Assembly: GCA_039111635.1 (NCBI GenBank)
Contig: JBCAQO010000013.1
Location: forward strand, 1,364,001-1,428,000
Length of the DNA: 64,000 bases
Source: Heterobasidion occidentale
Taxonomy: Eukaryota; Basidiomycota; Agaricomycetes; Russulales; Bondarzewiaceae
Direction: 5' to 3'
In this document: positions 11,965-24,800 of the stretch, one piece after another
Numbering within the stretch: the first letter of the stretch is position 1
Layout: each line of letters opens with the position of its first letter
Notes under the pieces: model-generated
What the model was told of the DNA's origin: nothing
The model's database searches: none
Seen by the model: the letters and a program-made list of their open reading frames with translations, nothing else
Made by a program: the position numbers and the translations under genes

Positions 11965-14696
11965 ATGGCCATCAAAACTTACAGAAATCGCCAACGCCCC
12001 GCTACGCCTCCTCCCAAGTATCAGGGGCCTGAAGAAATTAATTTCAAAACTCCTCCAGCAACGCGTCGGGGGACCACGAAACAGAGTATGACATCGTATC
12101 CGATTGTCTTCAATCCTATGTCCTTACAACTTCACAGAGTCGTTTCCGACGCCTCTCAAGCCGCGCCTTGGTGGCTTCTCTATGAACACTTTGTTTACGA
12201 AAGCTGTCGTCGATCCACTGCTCAAAAGCGACCTAATGAACTGCCTTCAAACCGGTCTCCCTATTGAGGACTTCGTGCGCGCGATTTGGGGGTACAATCC
12301 TGAAGACCTCAACTGGGAGATCAATAAAGGAAAACTTCGTCTGGAGAAGACACATATAGACGATTACCGTGCAGCGTTCACGGCAGAGGAGGAGGTCCGC
12401 TATATACCGTTGACGAGCCTCATGGACACCACTCGTGAGAACGCGCAGAAGGTGCTGAAAATACACTCACCTTGTCCAGTTACATTCGAACCGCTCGGAT
12501 CTACAAACATCCACGGAAAGAACAAGAACAACCGGAAGCCCGATGTTGCAATCATGGCCGAGGAATCTTCTGACTACTATCGGGACGTATTGGACAAGAC
12601 ATCCCACAAAGAACGCATCCAGTGGCGCCCAATTCCGTGCTTCATCGAGTGTAAACGAGGTGTCACGAGAGCCACCGCCAGAGGTACTACGGTTCCAGGC
12701 CGTAACTGCGTTTCGACCCCAGCCGCGCTTGTCCACGATCCAGGGGAGGAACAACCATCCAGGAGGAAGCGGAAGATCACGTCCATGCAGAATATTCCCG
12801 TGAGCTCCAAGCGACGCAAACATGTTTCATTCATGGAGCCCACGATAGAGGAGGAGGAAGAGTATGTGGCTGAGTATGAGGATCTAGACGAGAACATTGA
12901 TACTGAAGAGGAATGGGAGGAGGAAGATGGGGAAGGGGAACAGGACGATGGAGAAGGAGACGATGATGAAGAGGAATGGGAGGAGGAAGATGGGGAAGGG
13001 GAACAGGACGATGGAGAAGGAGACGATGATGAACAAGAAGGTGAGGAAGAAGAGGAAGAAGAACACGAGGATATGGAGGACACTGAAGTTGCAGAAGAAG
13101 ATGCTGTAGAAGACGAGTCCACATCCGATGTGGAACACAGCGATGTCGAGGTTGTTCATATTGCGAGTGACCCTGGTCCATCCAAGGCACGCTGCCCCCC
13201 TCGCGGAGTACAGCTGGGATACCACGAGCTTCAGGCAGCGTCATACGCCCTAGAATGCCTCGCCGATGGCTGTCGACGATATGTGACAGGTATCATGGTG
13301 AAAGACTTCCAAGTGTCTCTCTGGTACTATGACCGCTTAGGCGTTATCAAATCCGAAGAATTTAACTTCGAGGAGGATCACAGACTCTGGAATCTCGTCA
13401 TTGTTGCGCTCTCCAGCTGTAATATGGATGAATTCGGATTCGAGCCAATGATCCACCCTCCCTCGGATATATCACCCCCCGTGAGCTTGATAAAGCCCAC
13501 ACGGGTACAACCTCCGAGGAATATTACAGGGTGGGAGATTCGCATCGATGAAGGGATGGATGTGACGGGTACAAGAGTCTCAGAGTCCGTTCGCCTCAAG
13601 ATCTGCGCTCCACCAGTTTATGTGCATTATGGAATCGTCGGGAGGGGCACCTCGGTATTTTCTGTATCACCCACAGATAACGCTCACCCTTGTCTTGGAT
13701 CTTCGGAAGACTTGGTCGTCAAATTTAGTTGGCCAGCTGCGACACGCGTGAACACAGAAGACGGCCTGATCCGACGAATTCGAAAACGCATTGGCGTCCA
13801 TTCGAAGCACGTCACTGGCCTCCGGATGTCAACAACATTGTCCGGCTTGCGGTTGGGGCTGCCTCGGCTTGACGACTCTATCAAGAAGCTCTCAGGCAAG
13901 GTTGAAGACAGAGTGCTTCGTGTGCTCGTCTGTGATCGCCATTTTCCTCTGACGGACCTCAAAACCTTGAAAGAATTCAAGAATGTCTTTATTGACCTTG
14001 TGCGCGGTAAGTCACGACCTTCTAGACGTCAATCACCGCGCTGAACATCTTGCAGCTCACCGCATTGTATACAAGCGTGGTTACGTACTTCATCGCGATC
14101 TGAGTGTCAACAACGTCATGTTCTCCCGAGATCGATTCGGCAAGGCGTACGGTGTACTTAACGATTGGGACCTCTCAGCCGACGTGAAAGGGACTACGGG
14201 AGTGGGGCGACTGGCGTCGGCTCGCCATCGTACCGGTACCGCACCTTTCATGGCCATTGAACTGCTCGAAAAACCTGATAGCAGCCCCCATTACTACCGC
14301 CATGATCTTGAATCCTTCTTCTATATCCTCATATGGTCCTCTTGCTCGTTCCTGTTGAACGGAAAGGAGCTGAAGACACGCCGTAACTTCCTTGATGAAT
14401 GGACGCGCGGCAACTGGGAGTCGATCGGCTCGGCGAAGTCCAAGTTCTTGCGGACGTTGAACGATGATTTTCCCTCGTTGACAAAGGGTGTTACAGTACC
14501 ATTCAAGCCTCTTCTCGACCTGTGGCTCAAGCCGCTTGCGGAACTCATGTGCCGAGCGTGCGCAGCGCTGTTCTATACGAGGTCTGTCTCCGACAAAGCG
14601 ACGATCGACGGAGTGCTGACCTACAGAGTATTCATGGAGACTCTGGGTGTGGACTTTTCAAAGAGACCATATAGGTCCGAAATGGATTTATTGTAA
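11965..14696 (+). CDS. FunK1-type protein kinase, about 876 aa
   Basis: Serine/threonine-kinase-like protein of the fungal FunK1 family (PF17667), expanded in agaricomycetes; substrates unknown. Exons 11965-12085, 12138-14006 and 14056-14696 have phases that fit and total 2631 bases (877 codons). The N-terminal FunK1 region is followed by a nuclear-like basic patch (RRKRK, near 260), a very acidic linker (about residues 290-385), then the kinase lobe. The catalytic loop is YVLHRDLSVNNVM, split just upstream by intron 2. The DFG position reads DWD, which is usual for FunK1. An APE-like GTAPFMAIELL and YRHDLESFFYIL follow. The ATG at 11965 is preferred over one at 12104 because the 52-base intron joins cleanly. 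Nothing breaks the frame. Confidence 0.92.
12905..13030 (+). repeat. perfect 63-base tandem duplication in the FunK1 acidic linker
   Basis: Units 12905-12967 and 12968-13030 encode the same 21-residue Glu/Asp/Gly block (EEEWEEEDGEGEQDDGEGDD and one more residue). Exact identity at DNA level implies a recent slip or duplication that kept frame. Confidence 0.88.
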
Positions 14697-15520
14697 TCTT
14701 GTTGGGTCTCGATGCACTGGTTCCGTCTTGTTACCCTTGCAATATAATTTATTTGGTTTGAGCTCACCCCTTGCGTGATCCCTATCCGCTGCCATGCACT
14801 TCATCATCAAAGCCTTGGCTTGCATCCTTCCTCGAGCATCAATAAAAATTTATAAACTGCATAGTGCCGACGCGACGTTGTTGGCTCTTAGATCGCTTGA
14901 GCACTATACGGTGAGTCTCAAATTTGAGCGCGATCTCACGTGTGAAGAACGAAAGGCCCTAATTACCGCGGACAAAATCAATGTCGACATCTCGAATCCT
15001 TTTCAAGTCCTGAGTTTCACGGGGTAGGGTGGCGATGACAGATGAGAACAGAGAGTATGCTGTCTTAGACGTTTTCCGCGATCTTTTTGATGGATCCGTC
15101 TAGCCGAGGGAATTATAAGCTCTGGCCTTGAAGAATTGTCGACAGTCTCAAGCCGTCGTATCAGGCCGCCTTCGATATCAACACGTATCCCCTCGAGTCC
15201 GTCCGGAGCGAGTACCTACCGCACGATGTCCCGAGAGATAGGTCAGGCAACAGTCCAAAAGAGTCCGTGCAAGTTGCAATCGGAGAGGAGACGTTGGCTC
15301 GGAGTCACCCCCAAGCGTGATCAGCAGTTGGACTCGGCGTTCCGACTCAACGCAGGCGACCAGTCGTCCAGACATTTCAGACTCAGCGATGCGCTCCCTG
15401 ACACAGGTTCCTGCAGACACTCTCATATACCAGTAGCTCTCGGTTCTTTCTTCTTTCCATTATGCAAGAGTAGCGATCCAATCGACTAACGACACGCACG
15501 CGCCCAACACCACACTCCAA
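14697..15520. other. intergenic stretch downstream of FunK1
   Basis: Short open frames at 14794-15027 and 15136-15489 (plus) lack motifs and splice support. No gene seen. Confidence 0.4.
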
Positions 15521-15562
15521 CCGGTACTCGAGCACTCGCAAAACCAAAATACATCATCCTAC
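15521..15562 (+). repeat. direct repeat copy B flanking the FunK1 gene
   Basis: Second copy of the repeat at 11663-11701, beginning ccggtactcgagcactcgca and carrying an extra atc. It lies between FunK1 and the 3' end of the flippase gene. Confidence 0.8.
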
Positions 15563-16013
15563 GCGGGTATAGATCCGCCACGAGCACGCACCGACGCGCG
15601 ACACTAGCGGAGAAAATCAAAATCGTGCGATCTATACGAAGCCGAAGAGATAAGCAAACATGTGTGTGTGTGTGGTGGCGTATGCGCGCGCGAGCAGACG
15701 CAGAATATCGCCGTCCGTCCGTCCGTTTGTCCGTCGGTCCTGAGATGGAGATGGTGAAGGGAGTAGCAGCACGAACTCAGAATGTCAAGACGAAAAAAGC
15801 AGCACGCACACGGCACACGACACACACACGTCCAAAAGGAGCGGGGCGGGAGGGACAGGACAGAGAGCACCGAATAAATAAAGAAATAACGAGCGACTAT
15901 ACGCGAACGCAAACGCGAGAAAACACATCGTTGTAAGCGACAACACAAGCCGACGACTCCACGCACGGACAACAAGCCGATCCCTAGATATATATATACT
16001 ACACAGACACAGA

Positions 16014-19000
16014 TTACAGCGCGCGCGGGCCCTGGTACGAATATGTACTCGCGCGCCAGTCGTCGCCGTCCGGCTCCACGTCGGGCTGCTGCCCGCCGTG
16101 CGGACGGTCTGGCCCCGACGCCGCCGTGTCGTACGACACCGTCGTCGCCGTGGACGGCTCGGGTGCGTGCGCGTACGCGTACCCGTGCTGCTGCTGCTGC
16201 TGCGGCCGCTCTTCTGGCGGCTCGGCGCGCGCGTACTGGTGCTCCCGCGGCGGACTGCGGATGCGCATCTCGTACGCGCTCGGGGGCACCCGCAGCGTAT
16301 CGGGGCGCGCGGTGTACGACGCAGAGGCGGAGGCAGAAGCGGCGGCGGCGGCGGCGGAGGGATATAGATGTGATGGGTGGCTGTAGGTGGGGGAGGGCAG
16401 CGGGGAGGGCAGCGGGACGTCTGAGGCCGAGTAGTACGACATCGCGGGCGACGGCGAGATGAGCCGGTTTTGTGTGAAGGGGCCGGCGGTGGGCGTGAGC
16501 AAGTGGCCGTCGTCGCGCGGCCCTGTGTCGGCGTACTGCGCGTCGTCGAGGTGCCGCGCGCCGGCGTAGGGGCTGCGGTTCCCAGGTGGCGGGGTGTCGA
16601 CGAGGGTCTCGGTGCGCGGGGGCGAGACGAGCTCGCCGGGGCTGCTGGTGAGCGCGGGCTCGTAGCCCTCCTGGAAGCTCGAGATCTCGGACGCGGAGCG
16701 GCTGTGCGGCTTCTGGAACATGGGCGCGTGCTCGAGGTCGGTCCCGCGCTTGCGCTCGCGGCGGTGGCTGAGCCCGAGCTGGGACTTGAGGTTGCCCTTG
16801 ACCCACATCTCGCGCACGATGTCGCTGTCCAGCGGGAGGTAGGACGACGACACGAACTTGACGAGGACGCGCGGAGCTGGGCACAAATGAGGTGAGCCCG
16901 CCGGAGCGCCGAGCGCGAGTACTGGGGGGACTCACTGAGGGCGATGGCGACGGAGAGCAGGACGGTGGCCCAGAACGTCACGCCGCCAAAGAGGACGATC
17001 ACCTCGTCTATAAAGTCGAAGCTCTCGAAGAGCGAGTAGATCACGATCCACACGAGCATCACGATCGACGAGCCCAGCACCACGGCCCACGTGATCACCG
17101 TCCAGCTGGGAGCACCGCACGCGTCAGCTTCGTCGCTCTGACGAAAAAGAGGAGGAGGGGACGCCGTGCGCGACTCACTAGTGCGTGTTGATGCCGACGT
17201 AGATGTTGGCGGCAAAGATGGCCGCGACGGACACGGTCGTCCCAAAGTCGGCGAGCGAGTCGATGCCCTTGCCGTTCCACGAGAGCGCGGGGCCGAGCGT
17301 CCACACGCAGAAGGGCACGAAGTACACGACAGCCGACTGATACAGGCCGTCGAGCATGTACAGCCAGAACTTGGCCCGGGTGTACTCGAGCCCCCTGATG
17401 CCGCGGACGTAGAGCTGCGGAAAGGCGAGCGCGGCCTTGGCGTTGATGTCTTGGTCGAACGCTACAGGGACGAGAGCATCAGCATCAGCATCGGCATTCA
17501 CGTGCGAGCGACGGGCGGGCTGACCTCCGAGGACGATGACGGGGAGAGATGTGAAAACAACATTGTAAAGAAGGATGAAGGTGTACTGATAAAGATAAGT
17601 CGCGTCGAAGCTGCCGACCGCCACCACGTTCTCAGCGGATGCAGCCAGCGTCGACCAGGCACCGCACGCACCTATTCCACGGCAAGAACCAAAACATCGC
17701 AAACGTCCAGATCACGTTCTAAAAACAACAACGTTGAGCCACGCCGGCACCTCGGGACGCGAAGCGCGGCGCACGAACCTTGTAAAAGAAGTTGCTGTGC
17801 ATGTCCGCGATGCGCCTGTACGACCACCGGCCGTGCACGATCAGCAGCTTCGTCAGGAACCGAAATTGCCCAAACGCGTAGTCGGCCGACATCGCCGCCT
17901 GCGAGCCCTCGTGGCCGAACAGCCCGCACCCGATGTTCGCCTCCTGGATCATCGCCACGTCGTTCGCGCCGTCCCCGATCGCGAGCGTCATCGCGCGCCG
18001 GCCCTCCTTGACAAGCTTGACCGTGAGCGCCTTCTGCGCGGGCGACACGCGGCAGCACACGACCGTCTCGCACTGCGTGCCGAGGTTCAGGAACAGCTCG
18101 CGCAGCGTGGGCCCGAGCGCGTGCCGCAGCGTGTCGCCGTCGATGACGACCGCGAACGAGGCCTTCGCGTTGGGCGCGAAGCCGCGCTTGCGCGGGTCCC
18201 ACGACGGCGGGCCGAGCACGGACGCGATCTTGTTCAGGCCCGCCTCGATCTGCGCGCGCGCGCCGTCGACGCTGTCGGCGGAGAGGATCATGATGTCCAT
18301 GTCGCTCTTGAGCAGGTTGCAGCTGAAGGCTGCGGGGCGCGGGCGGTGGTCAGGGTCAGGGTCAGGGTCAGTTCACTGGTCTGGTCTCGCGCGCGTGCGC
18401 AACCGCTCACCGATCTCGATCGCCGTCTGCACCTTGTCGCCTGCGAGGAGAACAACCCGTCAGCGAGCTGCGACTAAATACCCACGCGCACGCACCTGTC
18501 AGGATCCACAGCTTGATGCCGGCCTGGTGCAGCGTCTCGATCGCGTCCGGCACGCCCTCCTGCAGCTTGTCCTCGAGCGCCGTGGCCCCCAAAATCAACA
18601 GCGAATGCTCGATCTGCTCGTTCGCGCGCTCGATCGCCTCGTCGCGGTCGACGGTCGCCGACTGCGCGGCGTCGTACACGCGCGACCACTGCAGGTACTC
18701 CTCCTCGCCCAGATAGCGATACGCGACGCACAGCGTGCGCAACCCGCCGTTCGCAAACGCCTCCATGTCGCGCGCCGTGCGCTCCTTCAGCGCGGGATCG
18801 TGCTCCGGCGCGAGGCGCGCGTAGATGACGCTGTCCGCGCCCTTGCAGTACAGCACGAGCCGGCCCTGCGCGTCGCGCACGACCGTGCTCATGCGCTTGC
18901 GCGTGCTGTCGAACTCGAGCACGCGCAGCGGCACGAGGCGCTCCGCCTGGCCCATCACCTCGATCTCGACGCTCTCCTTCGTGCGCGCGACGAACGGAAA

Positions 19001-21722
19001 GCCCGCGTCGCGCGCGGCGGCGACGAGCGCGGCCTCGTCGGGCGACTCGGCCTTGTAGTTCACGAGGTGCGGCTGGCGCGCGGCGTCGGGGCGGTCGGCG
19101 AGCACGGTGTGGCACACGGCGAGCGCGCGAAAGAAGGCGGCGATGTGCGCGCGCTGCGGCCCGCTGCGGTCTGCCATGTCCTCCGCGAGGCGCGTGGAGA
19201 CGAGCGTGAGCTTGTCCGGCTGCGCGTAGCGGTTCTTGAACGTGCGACTCATGAGGCGGATCATGTCCTGCTTCATCATGACCATGCGCCGGTGGTGCTC
19301 GTCCGCGTCGAGCATGTCCGCGTCGCCCTTGCGCTTCGCGGCGCCGCGCTGCGCCTCGGTGACCGCCTCGCCGTACGCGACGCCGTGAATGGAGCACTTT
19401 TGGAACTCCATCACGTTCTGCGTGAGCGTGCCGGTCTTGTCCGAGAAGACGTACTCGATCTGGCCGAGGTCGTCCGAGATGTTCCACGTCTTGGGCACGC
19501 ACGTCGTGTCGAACGGCTCGTAGTACATGTCGATGTCCTGCGAGATGAAGTACGCCTGGATCGTCTTGACGATCTCGATCGAGATGTAGAGCGAGATCGG
19601 CACGATGTTCTGGAACGCGATGAGGCACGACCTGTGCGCGCAAACGAAACGAGGGTGAGGATCAGCACGACGCGGCGAGAGTCTGGGCACGCACGCGAAT
19701 GTGACCAGCGCGTTGAGCACGTCCGAGTCGCTCGCGTCGGCGCCAACCTCGAACACGGCGGCGCTCGTGCCCGTCCTGCCGTCAAAGATGCCGTTCGCGA
19801 CCGCGGTGACGGTGCACATCAGTATGAGCACGACAAAGTTCACGATCACGTTAAAGTTCGTCTCGCGCTCGATGCGCGAGCGCTTCGACGGCGTCTCGCC
19901 CCCGTTGAGCATGATCTTCGTGTCCGCGCCCGTGAACGCGACGAGGCCGACGACCCACGCCGTGTTGCGCAGCGAGCACCCGCGCAGGAGCATCTCGTTG
20001 ATCGTCACCGGCTCCGTCTTGGCCGCGCCCGTCGCCGCGTCCACGTAGCGCAGCACGCCGTTGTACAGGTACAAATTCTGGTGCGGCGGCTCCGAATCGA
20101 GCACGAACGCCGCGCGCTCGACGTCCTCCTCGGACATCACGCTCGACGTCGCGTGCACCGCCTTGCGCGGCTTCAGGTTCGTCTCCCCGTCCAGGTTCTT
20201 CGTCTCGAGGAAGCACAGCCCGTCCGGGTCCGACGTGGACAGCACGATGATGTCCGCCGGCACCTGGTCGTTGTCCCGCAGGAGCACGACGTCGCCCACC
20301 TCGAGCTTCTTCCAGAGCGTGCGCTCCCACCGCGCCGAGCCGCCGATGCGCTTCGCCCAGTTCACCGCGCCCGAGCTGCCCGCGCCCGCGCCGCCCCCGT
20401 CGCCAGCGAGCGTCGTCGCCTCGCTCCACCCGCCGCCGAGCTCCGCGCCCGCGTACGGCCCTCCGGCGGTGGCGGCGGCGGCGGCGCCCGCGAGCGAGAC
20501 CTGGGACGGGTCCGGCGGGTAGCTGTGCGAATCGACGCTCTGGATGTCCTCGAGGTGGCGGCGGGCGCCGCCGGCGTGAAGGTTGACGGTGCTCATGCTG
20601 ACGCGGTCGCCGTCGCCGCGGCTGAGCATGATGCGCATGCCCTCGCCGGCCTCGCGCTCGCGGAGGCGGCGGACGCCGCGGGTGACCCGGCCGGGGGGGT
20701 TGAGGCCGAGGAGGCGCTCGAGTGCCGAGCGCGGGTCTGTGGGCGAGTTGACGTTGCGCCAGTTGCCGAGCTTGGTGGCTGCGGAGGTGTTGACCTCCTC
20801 GTCGAGGGTCGCGCGGCGGTAGTCCTCGATCGCGTCTTTGATGGCGGTGACGGCGGTGATGAAGACGAGCGGGAGCATGGCGGTTTGGGGCGAGGCGGCG
20901 CCGAACATGGGGAATACTGGGGATTCAAGGGTGAGCGAGTGATGCGGATGCGGATGCGGGTACGGGAGGCGGGTCGGGGAGGGATGGAGGACGGAATCGC
21001 CACGTGCTGCGAGGAGATTTTGTCACGGCGGAGTGTCATGCGGACGGGGCGATCGCAGGACAGGCACGGAGGCCGGATGGGAGTAGTAAGGGATGGTGAC
21101 GGCGCGGCCGGACTTTGGCGGAGGGTGCGGGGAGGAGAGGGCTCACCTTGGAGAACGACGAGGACGAGAAAGTAGAGGTTTGCGACGCTGGAGAGGGATG
21201 AGCGGGGAGGGTGGGAGGTGGAGGAGGAGGAGGAGGGGACGCACCGTCTGAACTGTTCGTAGAGGTTCTTTGGGAGGAAGGTGATGATGGTGTATTCTGC
21301 AAGGGATCACGACGGGCTCGGTGAAAGAAGGGAGCAGGCGGGTACTCACTGCTTGTGCGGACTTTGTTCCTGACGTACTGTGTCAGCGGCTCGCCGTGGC
21401 TGTCGACCTCCATCGCTGTGAGCGGGGTGTTGAGATAGATGTTGCGTCTGGCGCCCGGGATCTCTGTGGACGGCTTGAGATCTGACTTTGCAGAGTCCGC
21501 GGTTTCGGGGCGCTTCTTCTCGATGGACTTGTTGCGGAAGAAGCGGGAGCGTTTCTGCCTGAGGGATTTCCTGCGCTCAGCGCGGGCCTCTGTGCGGACG
21601 GACTCTGCGATGGTGGAGTGGGCGGTGCGGACGGTGCGGAGGCGGAGATCGGGGTCGATTGTGGGGTCATCGTCGTCGGGGTCGAGGTCGTCTGCGTGCG
21701 GGGCGCGCTTGAAGAAGGACAT
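16014..21722 (-). CDS. P4-type ATPase, Dnf-like phospholipid flippase (about 1617 aa)
   Basis: Moves phospholipids to the cytosolic leaflet of plasma or Golgi membranes, normally with a Cdc50-type partner. Exons: 21350-21722, 21245-21296, 21147-21187, 19695-20916, 18496-19631, 18411-18440, 17779-18329, 17672-17718, 17525-17610, 17179-17461, 16936-17105, 16014-16876, total 4854 bases in frame. Motifs in order: entry segment YTIITFLPKNLYEQFRR, P4-specific LDGETNLKPRK, M4 QNIVPISLYISIEI, phosphorylation site SDKTGTLTQ, nucleotide-binding CKGADSVI, hinge GDGANDVAMIQ, and C-terminal membrane segments starting FDATYLYQYTFILLYN. A low-complexity Gly/Ala/Ser insertion sits between M2 and the actuator part. 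The C-terminal 280 residues are a Ser/Pro/Tyr-rich cytosolic tail with poly-Ala and poly-Gln. The length is at the long end for Dnf proteins because of these inserts. Intact. Confidence 0.95.
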
Positions 21723-21852
21723 GGGTGGGGGATGTGTCGTCGTCGTCGTGGTCGAGGGACCTGAGACGGGGCGTGTGCCCTTGGGGAGATCGAGGGAAGC
21801 GAGAGAGAGAGGGAGAGATAGGAGAATCCCAGCCGAAAGAATAAATAACTCG

Positions 21853-21878
21853 GGGATGGGATGGGATGGGATGGGAGG
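21853..21878. repeat. GGGAT pentanucleotide repeat upstream of the flippase
   Basis: About five tandem ATGGG/GGGAT units about 130 bases upstream of the flippase ATG. They superficially resemble telomere sequence but have the wrong unit. Confidence 0.75.
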
Positions 21879-24800
21879 AGGAGGACAAGGAGGTACTGTA
21901 GGCGACGGCCTGACGGAGGGCAGCGCTGCTACTCACTCGGCATTCTCGGCGCCAAGCCGCCCCCGGCCACCCCGTCCCGGCGGCGACCGACCGACCCGCC
22001 TCCGCCGCCGTCGCCCACTCAACCTACCCGAGGCTCCCACGTGCCGGCTATCGTCACTGCCGCCCACCCAACACCGCCCGCCCGCATCCCTCGCCGCCTC
22101 CCTCCTCTTCCTCGCCAACCCCCATCTCCCACGTCACGTCACCGCCAACCGAAGGAGCCCGTCGCGCAGCCACGCGCACTCTACACGAGCACACACCCCG
22201 CCGCCAGCCCCGCCGCACCATCTTATCGACCCCGCAAAGCCGACGCACACAAACAGCGCCGCCTCCCCTCCATCGTGAGCTCCACAGGGCTTCAGGCGCG
22301 CGCGCGGTCCTCCGCCCCTCCGGCGACGTAACAGCAGCGACGCGAGGGGCACGCGCGAGCCGAGCCGAGGTCGTCCTATTCACAAGATCAGAGGGGGGCG
22401 CGAGTCAGCGGGTGCGTGGTGAGGGAGGGAGGGACAGGAGGCGGACGCGCTGGACGCGGTGAAGTGCGCGCGCGCGCGCGGCTGCGCGCCGTCGCCGTCT
22501 CCGCGGCCCGCGGCCCGCAGCTCGGACGCGAACAGCGCGCGCGAGCGCGACGTCGCCGCCGCCGTCTCGAACACTTGCGCGTGGGTCCGGTGAGCACACC
22601 GTTACGCGCGCGTCGTCGTCGTCGTCGTCGGGGCGCGGCGGACGACCGCACGCACGCGCGTGCGCGCGAGGCAGCCGCAGTTCCGCATGGCGGCGGGCGG
22701 GCGTGCCCTACATAGGTCGCCACTCGCACGCCTGCGCATCGGTCCTGTCCGCGCGTCGTCGTCGTCGGTGCGCGTCGGCTGGCAGATGAGTGGGCGCAAG
22801 TATACGCACGCGTTGACGCGCGAGGCGGACGCGGCGCGCCGAGGACGAGGACGACTTTGAGCGCGCGCGCGCGCGCGCAGCGCCCGTCTGCGGTTGGATC
22901 GGGATGCGAAAGAGCGAGTGCAACGCGGGGCGCGAAGGGGCGCGGTGGGCGCCGAATGCGCTCGGGGGCGACGCGTGCGCGTGCGTACGTGTGCGTGTTT
23001 GCTCTAGGTAGCGTCGGGGGTGCGGGGGCGCGCGCACCGAGGTCAGAGTCTGCAAGGTAGACGTGGACGTGGACGTGGACGTGGACGTTGACGCTGCGCT
23101 GCGCTGCGTCGGGATCGGGATCGGCCCGGGCGCGTCCTCGGACGCGTCGCGCGTCGAGCGCATCGACGGCGTGCGACGGGCGCCAGGTGCTCTGGGCGGG
23201 CCACAAGGACGTCGTCCGTTTTGACGTCTGGCGCGCCTCCGCCGACACTGGCATCCGAACGCGACGACGCGCCGGCTGGTGCGTGGCGCGTGGCGCGTGG
23301 AAGGGGACGTGGACGTGGACGCGGATGGTCCCCCGCACGCCGAGCGCGAGCGACACGCAGAGGGCGGTCTGCTTCGCGACGCCCCACCGCACGGCAGCGC
23401 CGCCCTGTCCGGACTCCGGCGCGCGCAGCGTGAGCACAGAGCCGCCGACCAGCGTCGACATCGCGCACTCGCGCCCCTGCCCCTGCCTCCGCCGCGGCCC
23501 TCCGCATCGACCTCGTCGACGGCGACGGCGACGGCGAACGCGTCGAGCACGTCGAGCGTGTCCCGACGAGAATGCAGACACGGTGTCGTCACGGCAAAGG
23601 CATCGAAAGCCTCGGGCGAGGTGCAGAGAGGAGGGTACGAGCTCGAAAGGCCCGGGCGGATGCACCCGCTCTTCACAGTCAGTCTCACCAGACACGGATA
23701 CACGGAGACCACGTCGGAGGTCGACGGAGGCATTCGCGACGAGCCGCTGCCTCTGGGAGACCCGCCTCGCCGCTTGCAGCTTCACAGGACGCGAAAACAC
23801 AGCGCCACCATTAACACAGCGCCACCATTATTTTTTTTTCTTGATTACGCTTAACGATGGGTGGAGAAAAAGAGGGAATCCGCTACTGGGTGTCAGAGGT
23901 CGCGGCGGACTGTCATCACCAACGACCCTGAAGTTAGCAAGCAGAGGCCGGCGGTTTGATGACAGACTCAGGTTCGTCGGCGCTGCCCAATCGCAAACGC
24001 TCGTGGCGCGACGGACAGGACGTAGACGCCCTCCGACGCAAACGATCAAAGGATCAGACAGCGGCGCTGCTAGGTTTCCTGTGCTCGAGCGCCGAGAAAT
24101 GCCGCTGTCAAGCGGGGAGCCGGGTGCTAAGCAGCAGAGCGACGCCAACGGAGGACGAGGGGGGCAATGGGCGTACTTGAAGGCAGAGGTGGGTCCGCAT
24201 GTGAGTGTTAGTGAAGGATTGGCTCAGGGCGATACGCAGGCTCCCGAATACCTCTCGTGTGCCCTGGATGAAACGGGTTTCAAACTAAGTTATATCCGAC
24301 GGGGCACCCTGCTTGCCGTGCATCATAGCAGCGCTGGCTGGGACCTTATGTCGTTGGTCCTTAGCGTTTGTGCTCAGCTTTCGCTTCATGTCTCGCGTTT
24401 TATGCGAGCCTGCATGCTGATTCTGTATGTAGCGCAACCGAGTTTAGCCTCTCGCAGAGCTTCGGGACGCGTCCCGCTCGATAATCGACTCTTGATTGGT
24501 GACTGCGACGATCTCTATCGGCCGCTGGACTGCGGCCGGGTTCGCCTTGCATGTGTCTTCGTGGCTACAACGACATCTCGTCTTTCGCACTTCTGGCCAC
24601 TAACCTCATTCTCTCCTTCGGCGCGGACGCGACCCGGAAGATACTGTGATCTGACAGGCCAAGGGCAGCGAAACGGGCCTCGCATCGGGCGCGCGCGGAG
24701 CAAGAGGCTCCAAGTTATCGCGCGTCCCTTTAACTTGGGAACCAAGGCCGCGTTTAGGGTGGAGCGCGTCGTCCAGCTGGCTCGCGCGCGTTCCCCCGTG

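Noticed and set aside
17933..21175. Plus-strand open frame of about 1080 codons antisense to the flippase
   Set aside because: It mirrors the flippase exons, is Arg/His/Val-rich as expected from antisense GC-biased codons, runs across the flippase introns, and has no motif.
21853..21878. Telomere-like GGGAT repeat
   Set aside because: The unit is not TTAGGG, there are few copies and single-copy genes lie on both sides, so it is a simple microsatellite.
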